Source of the DNA: an uncultured Pelagibacteraceae bacterium
Lineage (GTDB): Bacteria > Pseudomonadota > Alphaproteobacteria > Pelagibacterales > AG-422-B15
Length of the DNA: 41,004 bases
Assembly: GCA_902564295.1 (NCBI GenBank)
Contig: CACFAO010000011.1
Location: 1-41,004, forward strand
Direction of reading: 5' to 3'
A program made the position numbers and the translations under genes. The notes beneath the pieces were generated by a model. The model saw only the letters and a list, made by a program, of their open reading frames with translations, was not told the origin of the DNA and made no database searches. Positions 33,467-41,004 of the stretch are shown here, in pieces. Positions within the stretch are counted from its first letter, which is position 1; every line of letters begins with the position of its first letter.

Positions 33467-34390
33467 CTATAATTGATTGAGCAATTTTATATGTTCAACT
33501 GTTGTGCCACAACATCCACCTATAATTTGTGCTCCTGCATCTTTCCATTTTTTTGCTTCGATTAAATAGTCATCTGGTGGAATTACATTACTCATATCGT
33601 AGTGTGGAAATTTAAATACCGCTACTTCTGGATAAGCCATTATAGGAAGATCATATACTTCTTTAAGTTCTTTTATACTTTCTTCTATTACGCCAATATC
33701 ACAATGCATTATACCTACAGCGTCCAACTTATGATGTTTCACATTGCTGATCATTTTTTTAAAACTATACTCATAGTCAGTGGTAAGAGCTATTAAGCCA
33801 TCTTTATTTCTGGAAGAAAACCCAGCCCATACAGGTAAACCAACTTTGCTTGCTGAGTCAAAAATTATATCTATTCGATCTGGCCGATACATCAACTCCA
33901 GTAAAATAAAATCACATCCGTTATCCGCTAAAAAAAATGCCAGCTCATCAAAAGATTTTTGGAAATATTCCGGGGTAAGTTTCTTGATATACTTATCTTT
34001 TTCTTCTTGTGATCTAAAAGCATCTTCATATGGTATCTGGTGAGATAAGGATCCAGCCACAAGTACATCATCTCGACCACATTCTTCTCTTGCCTGGATC
34101 GCTGCATTTATTGCAGCTAGATTAATATCTTCAAATTTATCTTCAACTCCGGCTACTTCTAATATCATTCGATTTGAAGCATAGGTATTTGTTGTAATTA
34201 TTTTTGCTCCAGCATTAATGTAGTCTTTATGAATTTGCTTTAGAATATCAAACTCAAGTGAAGCAGTTGCACACCAGGAGTTATCCATTTTAATGCCTCT
34301 ATTCTCAAGCTCAGACCCTGTGGCTCCATCAAGCAATATGGTTTCTCCCGAATTGAGCACCTCCAAAAAATTTTTGTATCTTTGATTCAT
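33467..34390 (-). CDS. Homocysteine S-methyltransferase family protein
   Basis: Zinc-dependent methyltransferase barrel of 307 residues. The N terminus has the LLDGATGSELE signature, and the three zinc-ligand cysteines are Cys230 in GIMHCD and Cys293-Cys294 in GGCCGTT. The family transfers methyl groups from betaine, dimethylthetin, S-methylmethionine or a similar donor to homocysteine to make methionine. Its place between a betaine transporter and the DmdA/DMGDH genes suggests glycine betaine or a sulfonium donor. It could also handle other acceptors. It is divergent from the DmdA-type gene. Confidence 0.88.
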   Translation of the reverse strand: MNQRYKNFLEVLNSGETILLDGATGSELENRGIKMDNSWCATASLEFDILKQIHKDYINAGAKIITTNTYASNRMILEVAGVEDKFEDINLAAINAAIQAREECGRDDVLVAGSLSHQIPYEDAFRSQEEKDKYIKKLTPEYFQKSFDELAFFLADNGCDFILLELMYRPDRIDIIFDSASKVGLPVWAGFSSRNKDGLIALTTDYEYSFKKMISNVKHHKLDAVGIMHCDIGVIEESIKELKEVYDLPIMAYPEVAVFKFPHYDMSNVIPPDDYLIEAKKWKDAGAQIIGGCCGTTVEHIKLLNQL

Positions 34391-34444
34391 TACTTGTTAA
34401 TTATCAGTTAAAGTCTAATTAAGTAAATAGAAAAGTGTGAAAAG

Positions 34445-34476
34445 CATTTACTTTCATTTACTTTTTAGTTTATAAA
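34445..34476 (+). promoter_or_regulatory. Promoter region with tandem repeat before the DmdA-type gene
   Basis: CATTTACTTT is present twice in tandem (34445-34454 and 34455-34464). The first copy contains a -35-like TTTACT (34447-34452), and TATAAA (34471-34476) lies 18 bases downstream as a -10. A GGAG ribosome site precedes the ATG at 34501. The repeat may be an operator or simply low complexity. Confidence 0.4.
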
Positions 34477-34500
34477 GTCTGTTCAATTTGGAGATTACAA

Positions 34501-35637
34501 ATGTCAAAAGGGATTATCTATACACCCAGAGTGAGAAAGTCGCCATTCTTTGAAGAAACAATAAAGTACGGTGCGACAAATTTTACAACCTATAATCACA
34601 TGACAATGCCTGTTGGATATACCTCCCCAGAGCAAGAGTACCAGTCACTTATAAACGATGTAACATTGTGGGACGTTGCTGCCGAAAGGCAGGTTCAAAT
34701 TATTGGTGAAGATGCAAAAAAATTTGTTCAATACATGACGCCAAGAAATCTAGAAACCTTTAAAGATGGGTTTTGTCGTTATGCATTCATGACAGATGAA
34801 AATGGTGGAATCATAAATGATCCATTAATTTTAAAGTTTAATGAAAATAAATATTGGCTTAGTATTGCTGACTCAGATGTAATTCTTTGGTGTAAAGGTG
34901 TTGCACTTTCAGGTAACTTCAAAGTTCAAATCTCAGAACCAGAAGCCTGTCCATTATCTCTTCAAGGTCCTCGATCAAAAGAATTAATGCGCAAGGTTAC
35001 AAACGATGACCCAGTAATTATGGAACTAAAATATTATCAATTTGTCGAAACAAATCTATTTGGATTAGATTTAGTTATTGCAAGAAGTGGGTGGAGTAAT
35101 CAATTTGGATACGAAATTTATATTACAAGGGAAGAAGACGGCCCGGCACTTTGGAATTCACTTATGGAGGCTGGGAAAGAATTTAAAATCGTTCCTAGTT
35201 GCCCAAACCAGATTGATAGAATAGAAGCTGGCATGATATCTCACCAAGGCGATACATCTCTAAGTGAGAACCCACTTGAGCTAAATCTTCCTAAGTTTTA
35301 TGATCTTGATCAAGATGCCGAGTTTGTTGGAAAAGACGCCCTCCTTAAAATAAGAGATGATGGCATAAAAAAACAATTTACCGGTTTCAAGATTTCAGGA
35401 AAAAAAATTGGATATAACATGGCGAGAATTAAGATTTACAACCATAATGAGGAGCAAAATGGATTTGTGACTAGTTGCATATATAGCCCAAACTTTGGAT
35501 GTAACATAGCGCTTGGATACATCGATATTGATTTAATCAATTCAGATGAAATATATCATATAGACCACGATGGGGAGAAAAGAGAAGTTGAAGTTGTTCC
35601 TTTACCATTTAGTTCTAGACTCGAAAAAATGGAATAA
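34501..35637 (+). CDS. dmdA: DMSP demethylase DmdA-type protein
   Basis: Folate-dependent methyltransferase of the GcvT fold, 378 residues, close to the usual DmdA length. The pattern matches DmdA of marine bacteria better than GcvT: YNHMTMPVGY (residues 31-40), LWDVAAERQVQI (57-68), LSIADSDV (120-127), LQGPRS and the RSGWSNQFGYEIY block (195-207). DmdA moves a methyl from dimethylsulfoniopropionate to tetrahydrofolate, leaving methylmercaptopropionate. Paralogues with other substrates are common, so DMSP itself is not certain. Its stop overlaps the SCO1 start by one base, tying it to the copper genes. Confidence 0.68.
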   Translation: MSKGIIYTPRVRKSPFFEETIKYGATNFTTYNHMTMPVGYTSPEQEYQSLINDVTLWDVAAERQVQIIGEDAKKFVQYMTPRNLETFKDGFCRYAFMTDENGGIINDPLILKFNENKYWLSIADSDVILWCKGVALSGNFKVQISEPEACPLSLQGPRSKELMRKVTNDDPVIMELKYYQFVETNLFGLDLVIARSGWSNQFGYEIYITREEDGPALWNSLMEAGKEFKIVPSCPNQIDRIEAGMISHQGDTSLSENPLELNLPKFYDLDQDAEFVGKDALLKIRDDGIKKQFTGFKISGKKIGYNMARIKIYNHNEEQNGFVTSCIYSPNFGCNIALGYIDIDLINSDEIYHIDHDGEKREVEVVPLPFSSRLEKME

Positions 35638-36287
35638 TGATTTCAAGAAGTAGAGTTAATCAACTTTTATTCCTCTCAATAATTATATTAGCAGTCGTCG
35701 CCGGTTGGGCAGTTTCTGAATTATTTAAAGAAAATACTTCAGAAGTATCAAACAACATTGATTTAAAATTTACCGCAGTTGACCATTTTGGAGTTGATGT
35801 AAGCGAAAGAACTTACAGAGGATATAGTAAAGTATTCTTTTTTGGCTTTACTCATTGCCCAGATATTTGTCCAATTAGTGCGAATCTTATGAGCAATGCC
35901 ATTGATCAATTAAATAGAGAAAATCATTCAATAGAAAATATAAAATTTTTCTTTGTAACAGTTGATCCTGCTAGGGATAACCCTGATCGGTTAAAAGAAT
36001 TTCTCAGCAACTTTAGCAATAATTTAATCGGTTTAACGGGAACACATGAAAATCTTATGCCAATATGGAAAGATTTTTTTGTACATGTAGAGCCGGCAAC
36101 AAATTCAGAACATCAAAATTATTTAGGTACGTCTGAACAATCTGATGAAATAAGTAATAAAGAAAAAAACTACATGGTTCAACATACTGCTTTCTATTAT
36201 ATTTTTGATGATAATAATGTATTAATAAGCATACTTCCGTTTGGTTCTAGTATTGAACAAATGGTTGAAGATTTAAAAAATCTATAA
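35637..36287 (+). CDS. SCO1/SenC copper chaperone
   Basis: Thioredoxin-fold protein of 216 residues anchored by an N-terminal transmembrane helix (about residues 9-27) and facing the periplasm. The copper site is complete: Cys74 and Cys78 in FGFTHCPDICP and His183 in MVQHTAFYY. SCO proteins help load the CuA centre of cytochrome c oxidase or reduce its cysteines. The ATG overlaps the stop of the DmdA-type gene. It starts a block of five genes that all look copper-related. Confidence 0.93.
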   Translation: MISRSRVNQLLFLSIIILAVVAGWAVSELFKENTSEVSNNIDLKFTAVDHFGVDVSERTYRGYSKVFFFGFTHCPDICPISANLMSNAIDQLNRENHSIENIKFFFVTVDPARDNPDRLKEFLSNFSNNLIGLTGTHENLMPIWKDFFVHVEPATNSEHQNYLGTSEQSDEISNKEKNYMVQHTAFYYIFDDNNVLISILPFGSSIEQMVEDLKNL

Positions 36288-36289
36288 CA

Positions 36290-36535
36290 ATGTATAAAAT
36301 ATCAATATTTATTTTTTTTGTTTTATTTTCTTGTTCCGAAATAATTGAAACAAATAAATATAGAGAATTGGCATCTGAACAAGCATCAAAAAAAAATTGT
36401 GATGCTAATGTTGAGCTTCTTTTAAAACATGAAAAGACTGAATTATGGGCATCTTATCATAACAAAGATAAAAACTTATTATGCGTTTTAACTTGTGTTA
36501 ACGATGTCTGTATGTTTTCGACAGAGAGAGATTAA
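36290..36535 (+). CDS. Small putative lipoprotein
   Basis: Protein of 81 residues that I do not recognise. A hydrophobic N terminus ends in a lipobox-like LFSC at Cys15, so the mature part is likely lipid-anchored in the periplasm. Four further cysteines follow (one near residue 37 and three between 65 and 74 in LLCVLTCVNDVCMF). Its position, two bases after SCO1 and four before the PCuAC gene, suggests a role in copper or redox handling in the periplasm. That is context only. Confidence 0.6.
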   Translation: MYKISIFIFFVLFSCSEIIETNKYRELASEQASKKNCDANVELLLKHEKTELWASYHNKDKNLLCVLTCVNDVCMFSTERD

Positions 36536-36538
36536 GGG

Positions 36539-36994
36539 TTGTATAAAGCACTAATAATAGTTTTGTTTTTAGTTTCTATAAAAATTGGAGCTGCTCACCA
36601 ATTTCAAAAAGATCATATTAATATAAATCACCCACACATAAAGTTTGTAATTTCATCAGGCCCTGCAGCTGGATATATGAAAATAGTAAACATGGGTTTC
36701 GAGACAGATCGTTTAATTAAAGTTGTTACTGACTTTGCAGACGCTGAGTTACATTATTCAAGTATAGAGAGTGGAACGGTTGCAATGAGTAAAGTTGATT
36801 TTATTGAAATCCCTCCACAAAAAGCTAAATCGCTCAAACCCGGCACGCACCATATAATGTTTTCAAATTTTAGTATTGAATTAACTCATGGAATTAGTTT
36901 AGAAGGGTCTTTAGTATTTGAAAATGCCGGCGAGATCAAAGTGCTTTTTGAGGTTGAAACTCAAAAAAGTATAGATGACCATACGGAACATTAA
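36539..36994 (+). CDS. Periplasmic copper chaperone PCu(A)C
   Basis: Copper-binding cupredoxin-like protein of 151 residues with a signal peptide (MYKALIIVLFLV... cleaved near residue 19). The family's metal motif H-x11-spaced Met then H-x-M is present exactly: His72, Met83, His105 and Met107 (spacings 10, 21 and 1); the Met that often follows the first His is Tyr here. PCuAC passes Cu(I) to CuA or to SCO. The start is TTG at 36539, chosen because the signal peptide begins there and no ATG fits. It ends on the first base of the DUF2182 ATG. Confidence 0.85.
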   Translation: MYKALIIVLFLVSIKIGAAHQFQKDHININHPHIKFVISSGPAAGYMKIVNMGFETDRLIKVVTDFADAELHYSSIESGTVAMSKVDFIEIPPQKAKSLKPGTHHIMFSNFSIELTHGISLEGSLVFENAGEIKVLFEVETQKSIDDHTEH

Positions 36995-37875
36995 TGAAAA
37001 CATTTAACATTGAATATATCACCACACTTTTTTTTCTCACCTTGCTAATTGCTTTAGCTTGGTACTATTTATTCCTCATGGCATCTAATCCAATGGACAC
37101 AATGATGCAAAATAAAAATCCAATGACAATGTCAATGGAAACAGCATCAGAAAATGAAATGTCAATGAACCCGATGTCTGATGCGAAAATGACTATGGAC
37201 TCAATGAATATGAATGAAAAAAACTCATCAATCAATTTTCTTATGATGCCAATGACAGGAATGTGGACAATAAATGATTTTATCGTGATGTTCGTAATGT
37301 GGACCGTCATGATGTTTGCGATGATGCTTCCATCTACATTTATCTTTTTAAATATTTTTAGAATGATGAGATCGAACATGCAGATATCATCAAATATTAT
37401 TATTGAGATGATAGTGATTTCATTCACTTATATTTTAATTTGGACAATTTTTTCACTTATTGCATGTACTCTTCAATATATTTTTCACAACAATGGGGTA
37501 GTCGATATGATGGGAACATTACAAAATAATATTCTTGCAGGATTATTTCTCGTTGGAGCAGGTGCATTTCAATTTACAAGTTTGAAAGATTCATGCCTTG
37601 AGAAATGCAGAAACCCCTTATCGTTTCTAATGGCTGGTCCTATTAAAGGATACGGAAATGTTGCCTATGTGGGTCTAAAGCATGGTATATTTTGCTTAGG
37701 GTGCTGCTGGGTACTTATGCTTCTACTTTTTGTAAATGGAGTTATGAATTTACTATGGGTTGTCGCAATAACAATAATTGTATTGGCTGAAAAAATGCTG
37801 CCTTACGAGAAACTTAGCTCTAGATTTCTGGGCATTCTTCTTGTAGGTTGGGGGGCCTATTTAATATTTATTTAA
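36994..37875 (+). CDS. DUF2182 membrane protein with Met-rich loop
   Basis: Integral membrane protein of 293 residues with about seven hydrophobic segments. The DUF2182 signature follows the first helix: MWTVMMFAMMLPS near residue 102, later AGAFQFTSLKDSCLEKCRNP, and GLKHGIFCLGCCWVLM. The family is predicted to bind metal. Between the first helix and this domain (residues 34-90) is a loop with seventeen methionines, several in M-x-M or M-M pairs, typical of Cu(I) or Ag(I) binding. It probably moves or receives copper across the inner membrane (inference). It is followed after four bases by DUF1326, its usual neighbour. Confidence 0.85.
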   Translation: MKTFNIEYITTLFFLTLLIALAWYYLFLMASNPMDTMMQNKNPMTMSMETASENEMSMNPMSDAKMTMDSMNMNEKNSSINFLMMPMTGMWTINDFIVMFVMWTVMMFAMMLPSTFIFLNIFRMMRSNMQISSNIIIEMIVISFTYILIWTIFSLIACTLQYIFHNNGVVDMMGTLQNNILAGLFLVGAGAFQFTSLKDSCLEKCRNPLSFLMAGPIKGYGNVAYVGLKHGIFCLGCCWVLMLLLFVNGVMNLLWVVAITIIVLAEKMLPYEKLSSRFLGILLVGWGAYLIFI

Positions 37876-37879
37876 CTAT

Positions 37880-38560
37880 ATGACTGTAAATCCACTAAAC
37901 TTACATTGGGAAATAAAAGGAAATTTTTTGCTGAATTGTAACTGCGATGTATTTTGCAATTGCCCGATGTCCCTGGGAAGAGCGGTTCCAAATTCACCAA
38001 ACGGTAAATGCTTTTCATGGTGGGGAATTAATATCGAAGAAGGATACGCAGAAGAAAAGTGGTCTGGATTTAATCCTATCAAAAGAGAGTCTAAAGGAAT
38101 TATGGATTTAAGTGGTTTAAATGTTGCTATTCTTTTAGAAGTTCCTGGCCCTTTAGGTTCAGGCGGTTGGACAGCAGGATTATATATTGATGAAAAAGCA
38201 TCTGATGATGCAGCTGATGCGCTCGCAGTTATTTTCTCAGGTCAAGCAGGTGGACAAACAGGTTGGTTTAGACATATGATTGCAAACTTCCTTGGCGTAA
38301 AAAGATGTTCTATATCATATAAAGAAACCGACGATGGATGGTCGTTTACAATTCCAGAAATCTTAGATGGTCGAATTGAACATGAGCCAGGAAAAGAGAG
38401 AGGCGAAGTAGTAAAAGTATCAAACTTAAAATATTGGGTTGCGCCAGAAATAATTGTTTGTAAAGGATCAAAAAGAAGTAGGATTAGAGATCACGGCCGT
38501 AATTGGGATTTCACAGGTGGAAGTGCCGAATATTGTGCTGTTGATTGGGCCGGACCATAA
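37880..38560 (+). CDS. DUF1326 protein
   Basis: Protein of 226 residues with the DUF1326 N-terminal signature WEIKGNFLLNCNCDVFCNCP. Cys20, Cys22, Cys26 and Cys28 form a compact potential metal site. No signal peptide or transmembrane segment, so probably cytoplasmic. The exact role is unknown. DUF1326 and DUF2182 genes are regularly adjacent, which suggests that they work together, here beside SCO1 and PCuAC. The gene overlaps none of its neighbours; the DMGDH-like ATG follows five bases after its stop. Confidence 0.88.
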   Translation: MTVNPLNLHWEIKGNFLLNCNCDVFCNCPMSLGRAVPNSPNGKCFSWWGINIEEGYAEEKWSGFNPIKRESKGIMDLSGLNVAILLEVPGPLGSGGWTAGLYIDEKASDDAADALAVIFSGQAGGQTGWFRHMIANFLGVKRCSISYKETDDGWSFTIPEILDGRIEHEPGKERGEVVKVSNLKYWVAPEIIVCKGSKRSRIRDHGRNWDFTGGSAEYCAVDWAGP

Positions 38561-38565
38561 TTCAT

Positions 38566-41001
38566 ATGAAAAACAAAGCAAAAGTTGTCGTCATCGGTGG
38601 CGGTGTAGTTGGAGTTAGTACGCTTTACCACCTTGCAAAAAAAGGATGGTCTGATGTAGTTTTGTGCGAACGCAAAGAACTTACATCAGGTTCGACTTGG
38701 CACGCTGCGGGTTTGATGCCTTTATTCAACATGAGTTACTCTGTTGGTCAAATCCATAAATACTCAGTTAAATTTTATAAAGAACTTGAAAAAGAAACTG
38801 GTCAAGATGTTGGCTTTAGGCAAGTAAGTAATATTCGACTTGCTGAAAACCAGGATAGAATGGATGAGTATCGACAATATGCAGGTGTTGCAGAAACAAT
38901 AGGTGTTAAAGTCAATTTTTTAACTCCCGAAGAAGTTCAAAAAGTTTGGCCGCTTTGTTCAACGGAGGGCTTAGTGGGTGCTATACAGCACCCTGAGGAT
39001 GGATACATACAACCCAATGATCTTACGCAAGCTCTAGCAAAAGGAGCAAGAGCGCTTGGAGCTGAAATTTACAGACAAACAGCAGTCATAGGACTTGAAC
39101 AGTTACCAGATGATAGTTGGATTGTTACAACTGATAAAGGTGAAATCAAATGTGATATTGTTGTTTCATGCTCGGGAAATTTTGTCAGGCAAACCGGAGA
39201 AATGGTTGGATTAGATATCCCAGTGATACCTGTTGAGCATCAATATATCGTTACAGAAGCTCATCCTAAAATTCTAGAAAGACAAAAAGAAGGCCTTCCT
39301 GAAATGGGTGTACTTAGAGGATCTGACGGCGCATGGTATATGCGTGAGGAAGCTGGTGGATTAATTCTTGGACCATATGAAAATGGTGCGCCATGTTGCT
39401 ATGTCAATGGACCTAGCAAAGACTGTGAGTATGAATTATTCCAAGAAGACTTAGACAGACTTGGCCCCCATATAGAGCATGCCATTCGCAGAGTTCCTAT
39501 TTTTGGAGAGGTAGGAATTAAGAAAGTTTATAATGGTGCTATTTGTTATACTCCAGATGGAAGCCCAATTATCGGTCCAGCATGGGATAGAAAAAATTTA
39601 TATTTAAATGACGGTCATTCGTTTGGCGTTACAGCTGCTGGTGGTGCAGGCTGGCAGATCGCAGAATGGATTGTTGATGGCGAACCGACCATTGATATGC
39701 TCGGGGTTGAACCCAGAAGGTTTGGCGATTACGCATCAAAATCATATTTAATCAAAAAAAATGAAGAGGCTTATGCTAACGTTTTCACAATCCATTATCC
39801 TGATGAAGAAAGGGCCGCAGGCCGGCCATTAAGACAAGCTCCTTGTTATGATAGGCTGAAAAATTTAGGTGCAGTGTTTGGTCAAAAGTTTGGTTGGGAG
39901 CGCGCAAACTGGTTTGCTCCTGAAGGAGTTCCACAAGAAGACGATTGGTCATTCAGGCGATCAGCTTGGTTTGAGCACATTGGAAATGAATGTAAAAATG
40001 TAACAGAAAATGTAGGTCTTTTAGATATGACCGCATTTGCAAAATGTAGAATAAGCGGACCAGGAGCAGAAGAATTCCTAGATAATTTAGTTGCTAATAA
40101 ATTACCAAAAAAGATAGGAAGGACAAATCTCTGTCATGCTTTGAATTCTAAAGGAGGAGTACACTCAGAATTTACAATAATGAGAGAGTCTCATGACAGT
40201 TTTTATTGTGTTTCTGCTGGAGCTTGGCAGCGGCTGGACCATGATTGGGTAAAAAAACATATGCCCGATGACAGAAGTGTAAAATTTGAAAATATTACAA
40301 ATCAAATTGGAGTATTAGTTGTCGCTGGTCCGAAGTCGAGAGAACTTCTTCAAAGAGTATCTGAGGATGATTTCACAAATGAGGGTTTCCCATGGCTATC
40401 TGGTAAAAAAGTAAAAATTGGTGCTGCAGAAACACTTGCAATAAGAGTAAATTTCGTTGGCGAATTAGGATGGGAAATCCACTCACCAATTGAAGTACAA
40501 AATCATATATTCGATACATTAATGGATGCAGGAAAAGATCTGGGTTTAAAGCCTTTTGGCATAAGAGCAATGGACTCTTTGAGAATTGAGAAATCCTACA
40601 AACTAATTGGTACAGAATTATCAATTGAATACGCAGGATATGAGTCAGGAATAGACAGGTTCATTCACCCAAACAAAGGTCAATTCATAGGCAGAGATGC
40701 TTTAGTTCAGTGGAGAGAAAAAGGTTTTGAAAATTCCTTCGTAACTCTTGAAGTTCATGGTGTCAAAGATGCTGATGTGCTTGGCAATAATCCAATATAT
40801 GCTGATGACAAAGTTATTGGTCGCGCTACAGGTGGAAATTTTGGCTTTCGAGTTAATAAGTCTCTCGCTTTAGCTATGGTCAATCCAGCTCATTCAGAAG
40901 TAGGCACAAAGTTAAAGATCGATATTTTGGGAGATATGTTTGATGTAACGGTAATACCCGAAAGTCCATACGATCCTGATAATCAGAAACTTAGATCTTA
41001 G
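38566..41001 (+). CDS. Dimethylglycine/sarcosine dehydrogenase-like flavoprotein
   Basis: Two-part enzyme of 811 residues from the ATG at 38566 (an earlier ATG at 38545 would overlap DUF1326 and adds seven atypical residues). The N-terminal half is a DAO-type FAD domain: VVVIGGGVVGVSTLYHLAKKG, then GSTWHAAGL, whose His is the covalent FAD site in DMGDH and sarcosine dehydrogenase. The C-terminal half (about 420-811) is a GcvT-type folate domain. The reaction would be oxidative N-demethylation with the methyl captured as 5,10-methylene-tetrahydrofolate. The exact N-methyl substrate is uncertain. The gene is complete; its TAG is three bases before the window end. Confidence 0.88.
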   Translation: MKNKAKVVVIGGGVVGVSTLYHLAKKGWSDVVLCERKELTSGSTWHAAGLMPLFNMSYSVGQIHKYSVKFYKELEKETGQDVGFRQVSNIRLAENQDRMDEYRQYAGVAETIGVKVNFLTPEEVQKVWPLCSTEGLVGAIQHPEDGYIQPNDLTQALAKGARALGAEIYRQTAVIGLEQLPDDSWIVTTDKGEIKCDIVVSCSGNFVRQTGEMVGLDIPVIPVEHQYIVTEAHPKILERQKEGLPEMGVLRGSDGAWYMREEAGGLILGPYENGAPCCYVNGPSKDCEYELFQEDLDRLGPHIEHAIRRVPIFGEVGIKKVYNGAICYTPDGSPIIGPAWDRKNLYLNDGHSFGVTAAGGAGWQIAEWIVDGEPTIDMLGVEPRRFGDYASKSYLIKKNEEAYANVFTIHYPDEERAAGRPLRQAPCYDRLKNLGAVFGQKFGWERANWFAPEGVPQEDDWSFRRSAWFEHIGNECKNVTENVGLLDMTAFAKCRISGPGAEEFLDNLVANKLPKKIGRTNLCHALNSKGGVHSEFTIMRESHDSFYCVSAGAWQRLDHDWVKKHMPDDRSVKFENITNQIGVLVVAGPKSRELLQRVSEDDFTNEGFPWLSGKKVKIGAAETLAIRVNFVGELGWEIHSPIEVQNHIFDTLMDAGKDLGLKPFGIRAMDSLRIEKSYKLIGTELSIEYAGYESGIDRFIHPNKGQFIGRDALVQWREKGFENSFVTLEVHGVKDADVLGNNPIYADDKVIGRATGGNFGFRVNKSLALAMVNPAHSEVGTKLKIDILGDMFDVTVIPESPYDPDNQKLRS

Positions 41002-41004
41002 CTA

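Noticed and set aside
34391-34500. SAM or glycine riboswitch upstream of the DmdA-type gene or homocysteine methyltransferase
   Set aside because: The spacer is almost entirely A+T with no stable stems or recognisable riboswitch core.
37065-37427. 120-residue ORF antisense to the Met-rich DUF2182 region
   Set aside because: It is an Ile-rich mirror of the ATG-rich sense strand, with no sign of coding in its own right.

Overview
The window looks like a piece of a streamlined, A+T-rich (roughly one third G+C by eye) Gram-negative genome, most likely a free-living marine alphaproteobacterium of the Pelagibacterales/HIMB59 kind. The reasons are the lipid A gene lpxB, very short spacers, many 1-20 bp gene overlaps, and a gene content centred on methylated osmolytes, D-amino acids and one-carbon transfer. 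The clade is an inference. No mobile element, CRISPR array, rRNA or tRNA was seen.

Layout. 1-4128 (+): lpxB, recX, an SDR oxidoreductase, a 43-residue basic microprotein resembling ArfA, a nitroreductase and a complete haloalkane dehalogenase. 4130-5880 (-): an MFS transporter and an ICMT-like membrane methyltransferase. 5955-6616 (+): hisI and rpmF. 6618-8604 (-): dgcA and dgcN, the N-acetyl route for D-glutamate. 8605-8855: a gene-free divergent region with two DnaA-box-like sites and a predicted ~85-nt structured RNA ending in a strong terminator. 8856-14086: a [2Fe-2S] ferredoxin, a DUF1254/DUF1214 pair in which the DUF1214 gene carries a homopolymer frameshift, a ferredoxin-NADP reductase, two methyltransferases and an EthA-like Baeyer-Villiger monooxygenase. 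14083-17393 (-): an acyl-CoA ligase and formate-tetrahydrofolate ligase. 17456-19661 (+): a MetF-like reductase and a 447-residue GcvT/DmdA-like protein. 19717-22936: msrA, then a mandelate racemase-type enzyme with malonyl-CoA synthetase. 22926-29151 (-): a six-gene run (betaine ABC ATPase, iron alcohol dehydrogenase, amidase, serine beta-lactamase-like hydrolase, VOC protein, membrane-anchored alpha/beta hydrolase). 29238-33466 (+): a double-length betaine permease, its binding protein and a DMT exporter. 33467-34390 (-): a homocysteine S-methyltransferase. 34501-41001 (+): a DmdA-type demethylase, a five-gene copper-handling set (SCO1, small lipoprotein, PCuAC, Met-rich DUF2182, DUF1326) and a dimethylglycine dehydrogenase-like flavoprotein.

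How the genes fit together. The ABC system would import glycine betaine or a related compound. The homocysteine methyltransferase and the DMGDH-like enzyme could strip its methyl groups, and the two DmdA/GcvT-like proteins would pass methyls to tetrahydrofolate. The MetF-like protein and Fhs would then oxidise or recover that one-carbon unit. Copper delivery, probably to cytochrome c oxidase, is embedded in the same transcription unit. The least explained items are the structured RNA at 8714-8800, the substrate of the 447-residue DmdA-like protein, the ArfA-like microprotein and the frameshifted DUF1214 gene.
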